Part shown: positions 39,884 through 47,410 of the stretch, in pieces
Layout of the letters: each line of letters starts with the position of its first letter
Numbering within the stretch: the stretch's first letter is position 1
Source of the DNA: Oscillospiraceae bacterium
GTDB taxonomy: Bacteria > Bacillota > Clostridia > Oscillospirales > Ruminococcaceae
Reading direction: 5' to 3'
DNA: 48,365 nucleotides
Assembly (NCBI GenBank): GCA_014799395.1
Contig: JAAVID010000089.1
Location: 1-48,365, forward strand
Program-made: the position numbers and the translations under genes
The notes under the pieces: model-generated
What the model saw: the letters and a program-made list of their open reading frames with translations, nothing else
Databases searched by the model: none
Told to the model about the DNA's origin: nothing

Positions 39884-40960
39884 ATGGCAAAAGCAAAAAA
39901 GAGCAAACTAAAAATAGCGCTGATAATCGTAGCGATTTGGCTCGTCGTTACTTTCACGGTGGGAATGATCGTTACATCCTCAATGATGGCGGATAACTTC
40001 TCGCGCGGCGATTACTCCGATCAGCGGTTCACAGTCGACTATTATTACGAGCATTACCAAGCCGAATACCCCCGCACGGAGGTTGAGTTCCAATCGGGTG
40101 ATAACACGCTAAAGGGCTTTATCTATGGAGCGGACAACGACAAGGGATTATTAGTGTTCGCGCACGGGATAGGCAGCGGTCACGAGGAGTATATGAAAGA
40201 GCTGCTTTGGTTCGTCGACAACGACTGGCGCGTGTTCACATACGACGCGACGGGCAGCGGTCACAGCGAGGGCGGCGGAACGCGCGGACTTCCGCAATCG
40301 GCGCTCGATCTGGACGCGGCTCTGACGTTCGCGGAAAGCGACGAAAGACTCAATTCCCTGCCCGTGTTCCTTATGGGGCATAGCTGGGGCGGATATGCCA
40401 CGGCGGCGGTGCTGAATTTCGATCACAAAATAGCGGGTGCGGCGAGCATTTCGGGCTACAACGAGCCTATCGAAATGATACTCGAATGGACGGAGGATAT
40501 GATGGGCGGATTCCGCTACGCTATGCTGCCGTTCGTTTGGATATACAACAAGGCTCTTTTTGGGAAGAATTCGGGGCTGACGGCAGTTGACGGGATAAAC
40601 AGGCTGAACAAGCCCACGGTTCCCGTGCTGATAATCCACGGCACGGAGGACGGCACTATCGGCTATGACAAGTCGAGCATAATCTCCGAAAGGGAACATA
40701 TCACCAACCCGAACACGCAGTACATCACCTTGGACGGCGGCGGACACAGCAACATTTTCTATACCAAGGAAGCGCTGGAGTATATCAACGAGTTCAACAA
40801 GGATTATCGAGTGATCTACGATCAATATAACGGCGATATCCCCGAGGACGTTCTTGAGGAGATCTATTCCGGCTCCGACAGGGAGCTTATCAACACGCCT
40901 AACGAGGAGCTTCTTTCGCAGATCGAGAGCTTTTTTATGAGCTGTCCGTCCGGAAATTAA
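39884..40960 (+). CDS. Membrane-anchored alpha/beta hydrolase
   Basis: A 358-residue protein with a basic N-terminus and one hydrophobic segment (about 11-31, a signal anchor), so the catalytic domain is probably outside the membrane. The hydrolase fold is clear: HGIGSGHEEY oxyanion region (94-103), YDATGSGHSEGG, nucleophile S167 in MGHSWGGYA (164-172), HGTEDGTIGYDKS with the likely acid, and GGGHSNIF with the catalytic His. It resembles serine aminopeptidase S33/lysophospholipase-like proteins; the substrate is unknown. It lies 28 bp after the methyltransferase and 12 bp before the next gene, within the trp operon. Confidence 0.85.
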   Translation: MAKAKKSKLKIALIIVAIWLVVTFTVGMIVTSSMMADNFSRGDYSDQRFTVDYYYEHYQAEYPRTEVEFQSGDNTLKGFIYGADNDKGLLVFAHGIGSGHEEYMKELLWFVDNDWRVFTYDATGSGHSEGGGTRGLPQSALDLDAALTFAESDERLNSLPVFLMGHSWGGYATAAVLNFDHKIAGAASISGYNEPIEMILEWTEDMMGGFRYAMLPFVWIYNKALFGKNSGLTAVDGINRLNKPTVPVLIIHGTEDGTIGYDKSSIISEREHITNPNTQYITLDGGGHSNIFYTKEALEYINEFNKDYRVIYDQYNGDIPEDVLEEIYSGSDRELINTPNEELLSQIESFFMSCPSGN

Positions 40961-40972
40961 AGAGGTGATACA

Positions 40973-41656
40973 ATGTTCAAGCTGAACGGCGTAGTCCCGT
41001 GGGGCAGAAACTTCGAGGAATACCGCCTGATGTTCCGCCTTACCGAGGACGACCTGAAAAAGAAGATAGCGGGCTTCGGCGACGGTCCCGCGAGCTTTAA
41101 CCGCGAGCTTACCGAACGCGGCGGAAATGTCACATCGTTCGACCCGATATATCAATTCACAAGAGAAGATATTGAAAAGCGGATCGAAGAGGTGCGTGTC
41201 GAAGTAATGGAGCAAATGCGCCAAAACCGAGACAACTACGTCTGGACTAAGATCAAGAGCCTTGACGAGCTTGATAACCTCCGAATGTCGGCAATGAAGC
41301 GGTTTTTGGAGGATTACGATAAGGGCAGATCCGAGGGGCGTTACGTTTATCACGAGCTGCCCGACAGACTGCCGTTTGAGGATAATTATTTCGGCATAGG
41401 TCTGAGCTCGCATTTTCTGTTGATGTACACGTCGCTCGGGTATGATTTCCATATCAAGGCGATGAGCGAAATGCTCAGGGTTTGCAGGGAGATACGCATT
41501 TTCCCGATAGTCGATCTTGACGCTAATAAGACAGAGTTGATTGGCAGCGTTATCGGGCATTTTCGGGAGAATTACCGTGTTGAGATAGTCGATACGGATT
41601 ACGAGTTCCAGAAGGGCGATAATAAGCTATTGACAATACAAAAATTAACTTCTTGA
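40973..41656 (+). CDS. Methyltransferase-like protein of unknown function
   Basis: A 227-residue protein. IAGFGDGPASFNRELTERGGNVTSFDPIYQF (32-62) has the form of a SAM-binding beta-alpha-beta (G-x-G-x-G followed by an acidic residue at the end of strand 2), but the rest of the domain is not a textbook methyltransferase. The middle is helical and charged, and the C-terminal RVCREIRIFPIVDLDAN with FRENYRVEIVDTDYEFQKGDNKLLTI resembles the last strands of a Rossmann domain. Homologues annotated as SAM-dependent methyltransferases occur in bacteria, but I cannot name a function. AGAGGTGA precedes ATG 40973; the gene is 12 bp upstream of trpB. Confidence 0.7.
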   Translation: MFKLNGVVPWGRNFEEYRLMFRLTEDDLKKKIAGFGDGPASFNRELTERGGNVTSFDPIYQFTREDIEKRIEEVRVEVMEQMRQNRDNYVWTKIKSLDELDNLRMSAMKRFLEDYDKGRSEGRYVYHELPDRLPFEDNYFGIGLSSHFLLMYTSLGYDFHIKAMSEMLRVCREIRIFPIVDLDANKTELIGSVIGHFRENYRVEIVDTDYEFQKGDNKLLTIQKLTS

Positions 41657-41668
41657 AAGGAGAAAAAA

Positions 41669-42853
41669 ATGGCAAACGGAAGATACGGCGATTTCGGCGG
41701 ACAATATATCCCCGAAACGCTCATGAACGAAATTCACAAGCTGGAGGAGGCTTACGAGCGCTTCTCCAAAGACCCCGACTTCATTCGGGAGCTGGACGAG
41801 CTTAACCGTCAATACGCGGGCAGACCGTCTCTGCTCTACTACGCGGACAAGATGACCAAAGATTTAGGCGGCGCGAAGATATACTTCAAGCGCGAGGATC
41901 TGAACCACACGGGCTCGCACAAGATAAACAACGTTCTCGGACAGTGTCTGCTGGCGAAAAAAATGGGCAAAACGCGCATTATCGCCGAGACGGGCGCGGG
42001 TCAGCACGGCGTTGCGGCGGCGACCGCGGCGGCGCTGATGAACCTCGAATGCGAGATATTCATGGGCAAAGAGGACACGATAAGACAAGCGCTGAACGTG
42101 TACAGAATGGAGCTTCTCGGCGCTAAAGTAAACCCCGTCACCACGGGAACTATGACCCTCAAGGACGCGGTAAACGAGGCTATGCGCGACTGGACGACGC
42201 GCGTTGACGATACGCTGTACGTTCTCGGCTCGGTAATGGGTCCGCACCCGTTCCCGATGATAGTCCGCGACTTCCAGAGCGTCATCTCAAAGGAGGCGCG
42301 CGAGCAGATACTCGAGCTTGAGGGCAAGCTCCCGACCGCCGTTATGGCGTGCGTGGGCGGCGGCTCAAACGCAATGGGAATGTTCTACAACTTCATAAAC
42401 GACAAGGACGTTCGTCTTATAGGCTGTGAAGCCGCAGGGCGCGGAGTTGACACGGGCGAGACCGCGGCGACTATCGCGACGGGTTCTCTCGGCATTTTCC
42501 ACGGAATGAAATCGCTGTTCTGCCAGAACGAATACGGACAGATCGCGCCCGTGTACTCGATATCGGCGGGGCTTGACTACCCGGGAATAGGTCCCGAGCA
42601 CGCTCATCTGCACGAGATAGGACGTGCGGAATACGTTCCCGTGACGGACGACGAGGCTGTAAACGCGTTTGAGTATATCGCGCGTACCGAGGGCATAATC
42701 TGCGCTATCGAGAGCGCTCACGCCGTTGCTCACATGATGAAGATAGCGCCGAAAATGAGCAAGGACGACATTATAATCTGCTGTCTGTCGGGGCGCGGCG
42801 ATAAGGACGTTGCGGCAATTGCAAGATACAGGGGGATAGATATACATGAATAA
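41669..42853 (+). CDS. trpB: Tryptophan synthase beta subunit TrpB
   Basis: A 394-residue PLP enzyme that joins indole and serine to make tryptophan. PLP lysine K85 is in HTGSHKINN (80-88). [14 protein letters not shown], the phosphate-binding loop [12 protein letters not shown] and [16 protein letters not shown] are canonical for TrpB1. AAAGGAGA precedes ATG 41669. The last 8 bp overlap trpA, so the two subunits of the alpha2beta2 complex are made together. Confidence 0.98.
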   Translation: MANGRYGDFGGQYIPETLMNEIHKLEEAYERFSKDPDFIRELDELNRQYAGRPSLLYYADKMTKDLGGAKIYFKREDLNHTGSHKINNVLGQCLLAKKMGKTRIIAETGAGQHGVAAATAAALMNLECEIFMGKEDTIRQALNVYRMELLGAKVNPVTTGTMTLKDAVNEAMRDWTTRVDDTLYVLGSVMGPHPFPMIVRDFQSVISKEAREQILELEGKLPTAVMACVGGGSNAMGMFYNFINDKDVRLIGCEAAGRGVDTGETAATIATGSLGIFHGMKSLFCQNEYGQIAPVYSISAGLDYPGIGPEHAHLHEIGRAEYVPVTDDEAVNAFEYIARTEGIICAIESAHAVAHMMKIAPKMSKDDIIICCLSGRGDKDVAAIARYRGIDIHE

Positions 42854-43622
42854 TTCAAGAATACAAAGCGCTTTCACGAATAAAAAGGCGTTTATCGGCT
42901 TTCTGACGGCGGGAGACCCTACCTACGAAAGCTCGTTTAACAACATTATGGCAATGGTAAAAGCGGGCGCGGACCTTATCGAGATAGGCATTCCGTTCTC
43001 CGACCCGATAGCGGAGGGACCCGTTATCCAGAACGCGGACGTCCGCGCGCTTTCCGCGGGTATGACTACCGACAAAGCGTTCGAGCTTGCCGCAAGAGTC
43101 CGCAAGGAAACGGACATTCCGCTGGTGTTTATGACCTATCTGAACCCTGTGTTCAAGTACGGCTATGACAGGTTTTTCGCGAAATGCGCGGATATCGGAG
43201 TTGACGGGCTTATCTGCCCCGATATGCCGTTCGAGGAGAAGCGCGAGGCTGACGAGATCGCCAAATCGCACGGAATCTCGATAATCTCCATGATCGCGCC
43301 CACCTCCGAGGAGCGCATAAAGTCCATTGCCGAGAGCGCGGAGGGCTTTTTGTACATAGTTTCCTCCCTCGGCGTTACGGGAGTGAGGAGCGAAATAAAG
43401 ACCGACCTCGCTTCCATTATGGAGACGGTCAAGAAATACGCGAAAGTTCCCGCGGCTATCGGCTTCGGTATCTCCACGCCCGAGCAGGCGGAAAAGATGT
43501 CCAAGCTCGCGGACGGCGTTATCGTCGGCTCGGCGATAGTGCGCATTATCGAGAAGCACGGCGAGAATTCCGCGGACGAGATCTACAAGTACGTCAAGTC
43601 TATGACCGACGCGGTTCATTAA
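42846..43622 (+). CDS. trpA: Tryptophan synthase alpha subunit TrpA
   Basis: A 258-residue TIM barrel that releases indole from indole-3-glycerol phosphate for TrpB. Catalytic E46 and D53 are in [19 protein letters not shown] (44-62), and [29 protein letters not shown] and [10 protein letters not shown] are conserved. It is the last gene of the operon and is followed by a strong terminator 23 bp after its stop. Confidence 0.97.
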   Translation: MNNSRIQSAFTNKKAFIGFLTAGDPTYESSFNNIMAMVKAGADLIEIGIPFSDPIAEGPVIQNADVRALSAGMTTDKAFELAARVRKETDIPLVFMTYLNPVFKYGYDRFFAKCADIGVDGLICPDMPFEEKREADEIAKSHGISIISMIAPTSEERIKSIAESAEGFLYIVSSLGVTGVRSEIKTDLASIMETVKKYAKVPAAIGFGISTPEQAEKMSKLADGVIVGSAIVRIIEKHGENSADEIYKYVKSMTDAVH

Positions 43623-43644
43623 GGACGCGTTGCCAAAAACTTAA

Positions 43645-43669
43645 ACCGCCGTATTTCTACGGCGGTTTT
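43645..43669. terminator. Bidirectional terminator after trpA
   Basis: A 9-bp perfect stem ACCGCCGTA (43645-43653) / TACGGCGGT (43658-43666) with loop TTTC and flanking A and T tracts (TTTT on the plus side; AAA giving TTT on the minus side). It also ends the convergent gene whose stop is at 43672. Confidence 0.85.
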
Positions 43670-43671
43670 GC

Positions 43672-44226
43672 TTATTCAAACGACCCGTCGTCCATAAGAC
43701 CCGCGGGCATTTCCATTGAACACTCCATATTATCCACGACCTCGCTTGCGGACGGTTCGTTTTTGTTTTCTTCCTGTTTTTTCCACAGGCTTTCGTATTT
43801 CTTTTGCTTTTCGTTTTTCGCCATAGCCGCCATATTCTTTGACATCTGATAAATATCGGAATTGTATTCCAGCAGCTTTTGCTCGTCCTTTAGCGGAACT
43901 TTATCGCCGCGGGCTATCCTGCGCGCTATTTCCATACACTTTGCCTGTTCCTCGGTTCTTTTCGCCATCGACTCGCCCGACTGACGGTTGGCTACGGCGC
44001 TGTGGAGGAACATTTTCTGCATATTGAAGCCCTCCATAAACTCGGAGGCTCTTTCGTAACGGAAGTTTATGGTGTCTATCGCCTTGCCGAGCGAAGCGGC
44101 TTCCTCCTCCGTCATCTGTATCTCGCCCTTTTCGAGGCTCTTTTTTTGCTCGAGAAGCTCGTTTCGCTTTTCGCGGAGCTTGCTCATCTGTGCGGAATAC
44201 AGTTGACTTGCTTCTCCTATTTTCAT
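43672..44226 (-). CDS. Hypothetical coiled-coil protein
   Basis: A 184-residue soluble protein with no signal peptide or membrane span and no family I recognise. The N-terminal part (about 8-45; SQLYSAQMSKLREKRNELLEQKKSLEKGEI) and residues 125-155 are rich in Lys, Glu and Gln with heptad-like spacing, suggesting coiled coils. The C-terminus is acidic and Met-rich. It starts one base inside the stop of the upstream membrane-protein gene (TAATG) behind GGAGGTC, so the two are translationally coupled. The N-terminal layout recalls small secretion or flagellar accessory proteins, but that is a resemblance only. Confidence 0.7.
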   Translation of the reverse strand: MKIGEASQLYSAQMSKLREKRNELLEQKKSLEKGEIQMTEEEAASLGKAIDTINFRYERASEFMEGFNMQKMFLHSAVANRQSGESMAKRTEEQAKCMEIARRIARGDKVPLKDEQKLLEYNSDIYQMSKNMAAMAKNEKQKKYESLWKKQEENKNEPSASEVVDNMECSMEMPAGLMDDGSFE

Positions 44227-44744
44227 TATTGACCTCCTTTATGTACGCCGCGGCTCTCCAGAAGCGCTTTCAGCTCCTCGGGCGAGCCCTCCGAATACGA
44301 ATCGTTATGCAGGGCGAAAAATCTTTTACGTCCGTCGATCGTAAGCATTATGTAAACGGCGTTGTTTTCCTCAAAGTATTTTTCCATTATCGAATAGGAA
44401 TACCGCTCGCTGCTTTCAATTCCGTTGAGCGCGATCCTGCACCGAGCCTCTCCGTCCGAAAACTCGTAGGTTCTGGGCGCTTTCAGACTTGGCAGTTTGA
44501 GCGCTCTCCACACCGAGATCTTGTTGAAAAAAACGCACCAGAGGATAAACAGCGTGCCCGCCGCGAACGCAAGCGCGACAGTACCCATACGTCCTCCTCT
44601 GCATATCGTTAATACGCCGAGTATCAGCAGGAAAACTCCGCAGAAGCCGACGAAATAAACCGAGAACGCAAATTTTTTTCTGCGGCTGTGCTTCATTGAA
44701 AATTCCAGGTCCTTTTTGGTAAAGACCGTTTGATTTACTATCAT
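44226..44744 (-). CDS. YcxB-like two-span membrane protein
   Basis: A 172-residue protein with two hydrophobic segments (about 26-48 and 53-74) after a short cytoplasmic N-terminus, then a soluble C-terminal domain containing RTYEFSDGEARCRIALNGIESSERYSYSIMEKYFEENNAVYIMLTIDGRKRFFALHND. The order of two spans followed by a small beta domain with S-Y-S-x-I-x-K-Y and Y-I-M-L resembles the YcxB-like family, whose function is unknown. It has an AAAGGAATG ribosome site and leads a two-gene unit with the coiled-coil gene. Confidence 0.65.
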   Translation of the reverse strand: MIVNQTVFTKKDLEFSMKHSRRKKFAFSVYFVGFCGVFLLILGVLTICRGGRMGTVALAFAAGTLFILWCVFFNKISVWRALKLPSLKAPRTYEFSDGEARCRIALNGIESSERYSYSIMEKYFEENNAVYIMLTIDGRKRFFALHNDSYSEGSPEELKALLESRGVHKGGQ

Positions 44745-44907
44745 ATCGTCATTCCTTTCAATATCTGTCTTTATTTTACCATATTACAGGCGAAATGTCT
44801 GCATTTATAGAAAAAATTTTTTTCGTCATTTTTCACAAACTTGTAAAATTATTATTGTATAATGGGGGTTTCGGCGTTTTATTACTTCTCCTCAAAGACA
44901 ATTAGTC

Positions 44908-44950
44908 ATACTAAATAGTATACCAAAAATGATTTTAGTTGTGGTATACT
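44908..44950 (+). promoter_or_regulatory. Extended -10 promoter with operator-like dyad for the LRR lipoprotein
   Basis: TG-G-TATACT (44942-44950) is an extended -10 box. Three related half-sites surround it: ATACT (44908-44912), AGTATACC (44917-44924) and GGTATACT (44943-44950). The last two form an exact 8-bp inverted repeat with an 18-bp spacer, and the first pair forms ATACT-AAAT-AGTAT. The arrangement covers the -35 to -10 region and would suit a repressor, although no regulator gene is adjacent. The rest of 44745-45017 is AT-rich with nothing else recognised. Confidence 0.45.
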
Positions 44951-45017
44951 TAATATTGTTGCAGACGACCGCACCTAAGCGCCTGCACTTATTTTGACCG
45001 AAAGGAAATGTAAAATT

Positions 45018-46547
45018 ATGACAAAAAGAATTTTAGCCGCTTTGATATGCGCGGCGGCATTGTCTATGACGGCTTGCAGCAGCGGCTCGGAGAGCTCGTC
45101 GACAAAGAGCGATACGAGCACGTCAAGCACAACGAGCTCCTCAAGCTCAAGCACAACAAGCTCAAGCACAACAAGCTCAAGCACGACAAGCTCCGAGAGC
45201 TCCGCAAGCACGGAGAGCACCGAGAGCAGCGCCCCCGAAGAGCCCGAAGCCCCCGCTGCCAAGGAAGAGGATTTTGAATTCACCGAGGAGAACGGCGAAA
45301 TTACAATCACGGGTTACAAGGGCAGCGATACCGACTTGGTTATCCCGCAGAAAATAGACGGAAAGCCCGTTACCGTTATCGGCGAGAAAGCATTTCAAAG
45401 AAAATCGCTTAAAAGCGTGGTCATTCCCGACGGTGTTACAACAATAGGCGAATATGCTTTTGGGGAATGCGGTGAACTGGCTGATATAACCATTCCCGAA
45501 AGCGTTACCGAATTTATTAATACCTCTAACATTTATATGACACCGTTTTCCGGCACCGCGTGGCTGAAAAACAAAAGAGCGGAAAACCCTCTTGTAGTTG
45601 TAAACAATACGGTAATTGACGGACGGACCTGTACAAGAAGTGTGGAAATACCCGAGGGTGTAAAAGCAATCGGGGAACGTGCTTTTAACGGCTGCACAAC
45701 GATAACGGAGATTTCTATTCCGAAAAGTCTGGAAAAAATCGGATCGTCCGCATTTTGTAATTGCTCACGCCTTACGGATATAGTACTGCCCGACAGCGTA
45801 TCTTCAATCGGGGATTTTGCCTTTTACAGCTGCACTGCCCTTGAAAATGTTACTTTCCCCAATAATACGGTTGAAATGGGAGACCGTATATTTGGATATG
45901 ATGATGGATTTAATGACTATACAGCTCCTTGGCTCAAGAAATTGCGGACGGCTGACCCTATTGTTATAATCAACGGCAACCTTATCGACGCAAGTTCCGC
46001 CACAGGTGACGTTATTATTCCGGACAGCGTAAAATCAGTTGCGGGAGGCTCTTTTTTGGGTAGCCAAATAAGTAGCGTAAAGCTGCCCGAGGGTATAACG
46101 GAGATACCCGCCATTTGTTTCGAATGGTGCGCAAATTTACAAAATATAACTATCCCAAACAGTGTGACGGAGATCGGCAATTACGCTTTCAATTATTGCT
46201 CAAGTTTAACAAGCATAACTATTCCGAACAATGTAACGAAGATTGGCGATTATGCTTTCGCTGAATGCTTTAATTTGACAAGCGTGACCCTCTCAAACAA
46301 TCTGAAAGAGATAGGCATACGAGCTTTCTCGGATTGTAAATTATCAAGCATAACTATCCCGGACAGCGTTACGGACATCGGCAATATGGCTTTCGGCTCC
46401 ACAATTAAAAGCGTTACCCTGCCCGATAATATAAAACACTTAGGCAAAAATGTATTCGCAAGCGCCGATATAACTTACCGGGGCGAAATTTATTACCCCG
46501 AGCTTTATAACGAGCTTGTTGCCGACATAGAAGCAAACAACGCATAA
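45018..46547 (+). CDS. BspA-type leucine-rich-repeat surface lipoprotein
   Basis: A 509-residue lipoprotein. The signal peptide ends in lipobox SMTAC with the lipidated Cys at 20. A Ser/Thr-only tether (about 21-70), then a Pro/Glu/Ala stretch, leads to about a dozen LRR_5 (BspA) repeats of roughly 23 residues, recognisable as 'ITIPxSVTxIGxxAFxxCxxL'. It would stand on the outer face of the membrane and probably bind ligands or host/partner surfaces; this is family inference. ATG 45018 follows AAAGGAAATG; an upstream GTG-type start at 44994 would add eight residues before the signal peptide and is less likely. It is a single-gene unit with its own promoter and terminator. Confidence 0.88.
   Translation: MTKRILAALICAAALSMTACSSGSESSSTKSDTSTSSTTSSSSSSTTSSSTTSSSTTSSESSASTESTESSAPEEPEAPAAKEEDFEFTEENGEITITGYKGSDTDLVIPQKIDGKPVTVIGEKAFQRKSLKSVVIPDGVTTIGEYAFGECGELADITIPESVTEFINTSNIYMTPFSGTAWLKNKRAENPLVVVNNTVIDGRTCTRSVEIPEGVKAIGERAFNGCTTITEISIPKSLEKIGSSAFCNCSRLTDIVLPDSVSSIGDFAFYSCTALENVTFPNNTVEMGDRIFGYDDGFNDYTAPWLKKLRTADPIVIINGNLIDASSATGDVIIPDSVKSVAGGSFLGSQISSVKLPEGITEIPAICFEWCANLQNITIPNSVTEIGNYAFNYCSSLTSITIPNNVTKIGDYAFAECFNLTSVTLSNNLKEIGIRAFSDCKLSSITIPDSVTDIGNMAFGSTIKSVTLPDNIKHLGKNVFASADITYRGEIYYPELYNELVADIEANNA
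45144..45188 (+). repeat. 15-bp in-frame tandem repeat in the lipoprotein tether
   Basis: Three consecutive copies of a 15-bp unit (AGCTCAAGCACAACA; third copy with one change) encode repeated Ser-Ser-Ser-Thr-Thr. More degenerate copies precede it from about 45119. Because the unit is a multiple of three, copy-number change would lengthen or shorten the tether without breaking the frame. Confidence 0.8.
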
Positions 46548-46565
46548 GCGTTTACCTTATCACAG

Positions 46566-46601
46566 ACCGCCCCGAGCGCACCTTTTCGGGGCGGTTTTTT
46601 T
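46566..46601 (+). terminator. Terminator after the LRR lipoprotein gene
   Basis: A 10-bp perfect stem ACCGCCCCGA (46566-46575) / TCGGGGCGGT (46586-46595) with a 10-nt loop, followed by a run of seven T, 18 bp after the stop codon. Confidence 0.9.
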
Positions 46602-46858
46602 CATATTCCCCCGGTTAGCTTTGGCTAACTCGTTGGAAAAAAGAGGTAATTTAAAGCGATTTTTGTGCAGGTTTCACAAAAAGGTTGTTAAAAATTCTAC
46701 AATGAAATAATTCTCAAACGAAGTCTTTTTTATAGATTTTTTGTCGAATATATGTTATAATACATAGTGATATATCCTGCCGCGCATAAATAGTATAGCG
46801 GTATAAAGGTTGTACAATTCCGCCGAAAAGCGGTAAAATTATTCAAGGAGGCTATAAC
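46602..46858 (+). promoter_or_regulatory. Upstream region of the NuoE/NuoF operon with an extended -10 promoter
   Basis: This AT-rich gap holds no gene. TG-T-TATAAT (TATAAT at 46756-46761) is an extended -10 box without a convincing -35, so transcription would start near 46768 with a leader of about 90 nt. GTTAGC and GCTAAC near 46614-46631 form a small hairpin just after the preceding terminator, and CCGC/GCGG near 46821-46834 forms another just before the AAGGAGG ribosome site of the first gene. Confidence 0.5.
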
Positions 46859-47353
46859 ATGGCTTTTAAAAAGAGCGCTGTTCCCTTTTCGGGAACGCCC
46901 GAGCAGGAGGAAAGGCTGAAAGCTGTGATCGCCGAGCATAAGGACGATCCCGGCGCGCTGATGCCCATTCTCCAGAAAGCTCAGGACATTTACGGCTATC
47001 TGCCCATAGAGGTGCAGAGCATGATCGCGGACGCAATGGAAATACCGCTTGAGAAGGTCTACGGCGTCGTTACCTTCTACGCGCAGTTCTCCATTAACCC
47101 GAAGGGTCAGTACAAAATTTCCGTATGTCTGGGAACGGCTTGCTATGTAAAGGGTTCGGGCGACATCTTCAACAAGCTCCAAGAAAAACTCGGTATCGGA
47201 AGCGGCGAGATCACTCCCGACGGAAAGTTCTCTCTGGACGCGTGCCGCTGCATAGGCGCGTGCGGACTTGCTCCCGTACTCACCGTCAACGAGGACGTTT
47301 ACGGCAGACTTACCGTCGACGATGTTGACAAAATACTCGAAAAGTACAATTAA
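46859..47353 (+). CDS. nuoE: NADH dehydrogenase/hydrogenase subunit NuoE-like (24-kDa, [2Fe-2S])
   Basis: A 164-residue thioredoxin-like [2Fe-2S] protein. The ligand cysteines C90 and C95 (VCLGTACY) and C131 and C135 (RCIGACG) show the C-x4-C ... C-x3-C pattern, and DIYGYLPIEVQSMIADAM with VYGVVTFYAQF is the family helix region. In anaerobic Clostridia such a subunit followed by a NuoF with an N-terminal ferredoxin-like domain usually belongs to an NAD(P)-linked or electron-bifurcating [FeFe] hydrogenase (HydC/HndA type) and not to a complete complex I. The hydrogenase subunit itself would be downstream, outside the window. CAAGGAGGC precedes the ATG. Confidence 0.92.
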   Translation: MAFKKSAVPFSGTPEQEERLKAVIAEHKDDPGALMPILQKAQDIYGYLPIEVQSMIADAMEIPLEKVYGVVTFYAQFSINPKGQYKISVCLGTACYVKGSGDIFNKLQEKLGIGSGEITPDGKFSLDACRCIGACGLAPVLTVNEDVYGRLTVDDVDKILEKYN

Positions 47354-47410
47354 GTATAAAAGTACTGTCAGGTACATAGAATTCCGATTTTTAGAAAGGA
47401 AATCTTTAAG

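Noticed and set aside
40151-41560. 469-codon minus-strand ORF opposite the hydrolase and methyltransferase-like genes
   Set aside because: Antisense to two well-supported genes with good starts; its sequence is His/Arg-rich and domain-free, as expected for a shadow ORF.
44773-44778. TAAAAT box upstream of the YcxB-like gene (minus strand)
   Set aside because: No acceptable -35 at 16-18 bp and no extended -10; in AT-rich DNA this is too weak to call a promoter.
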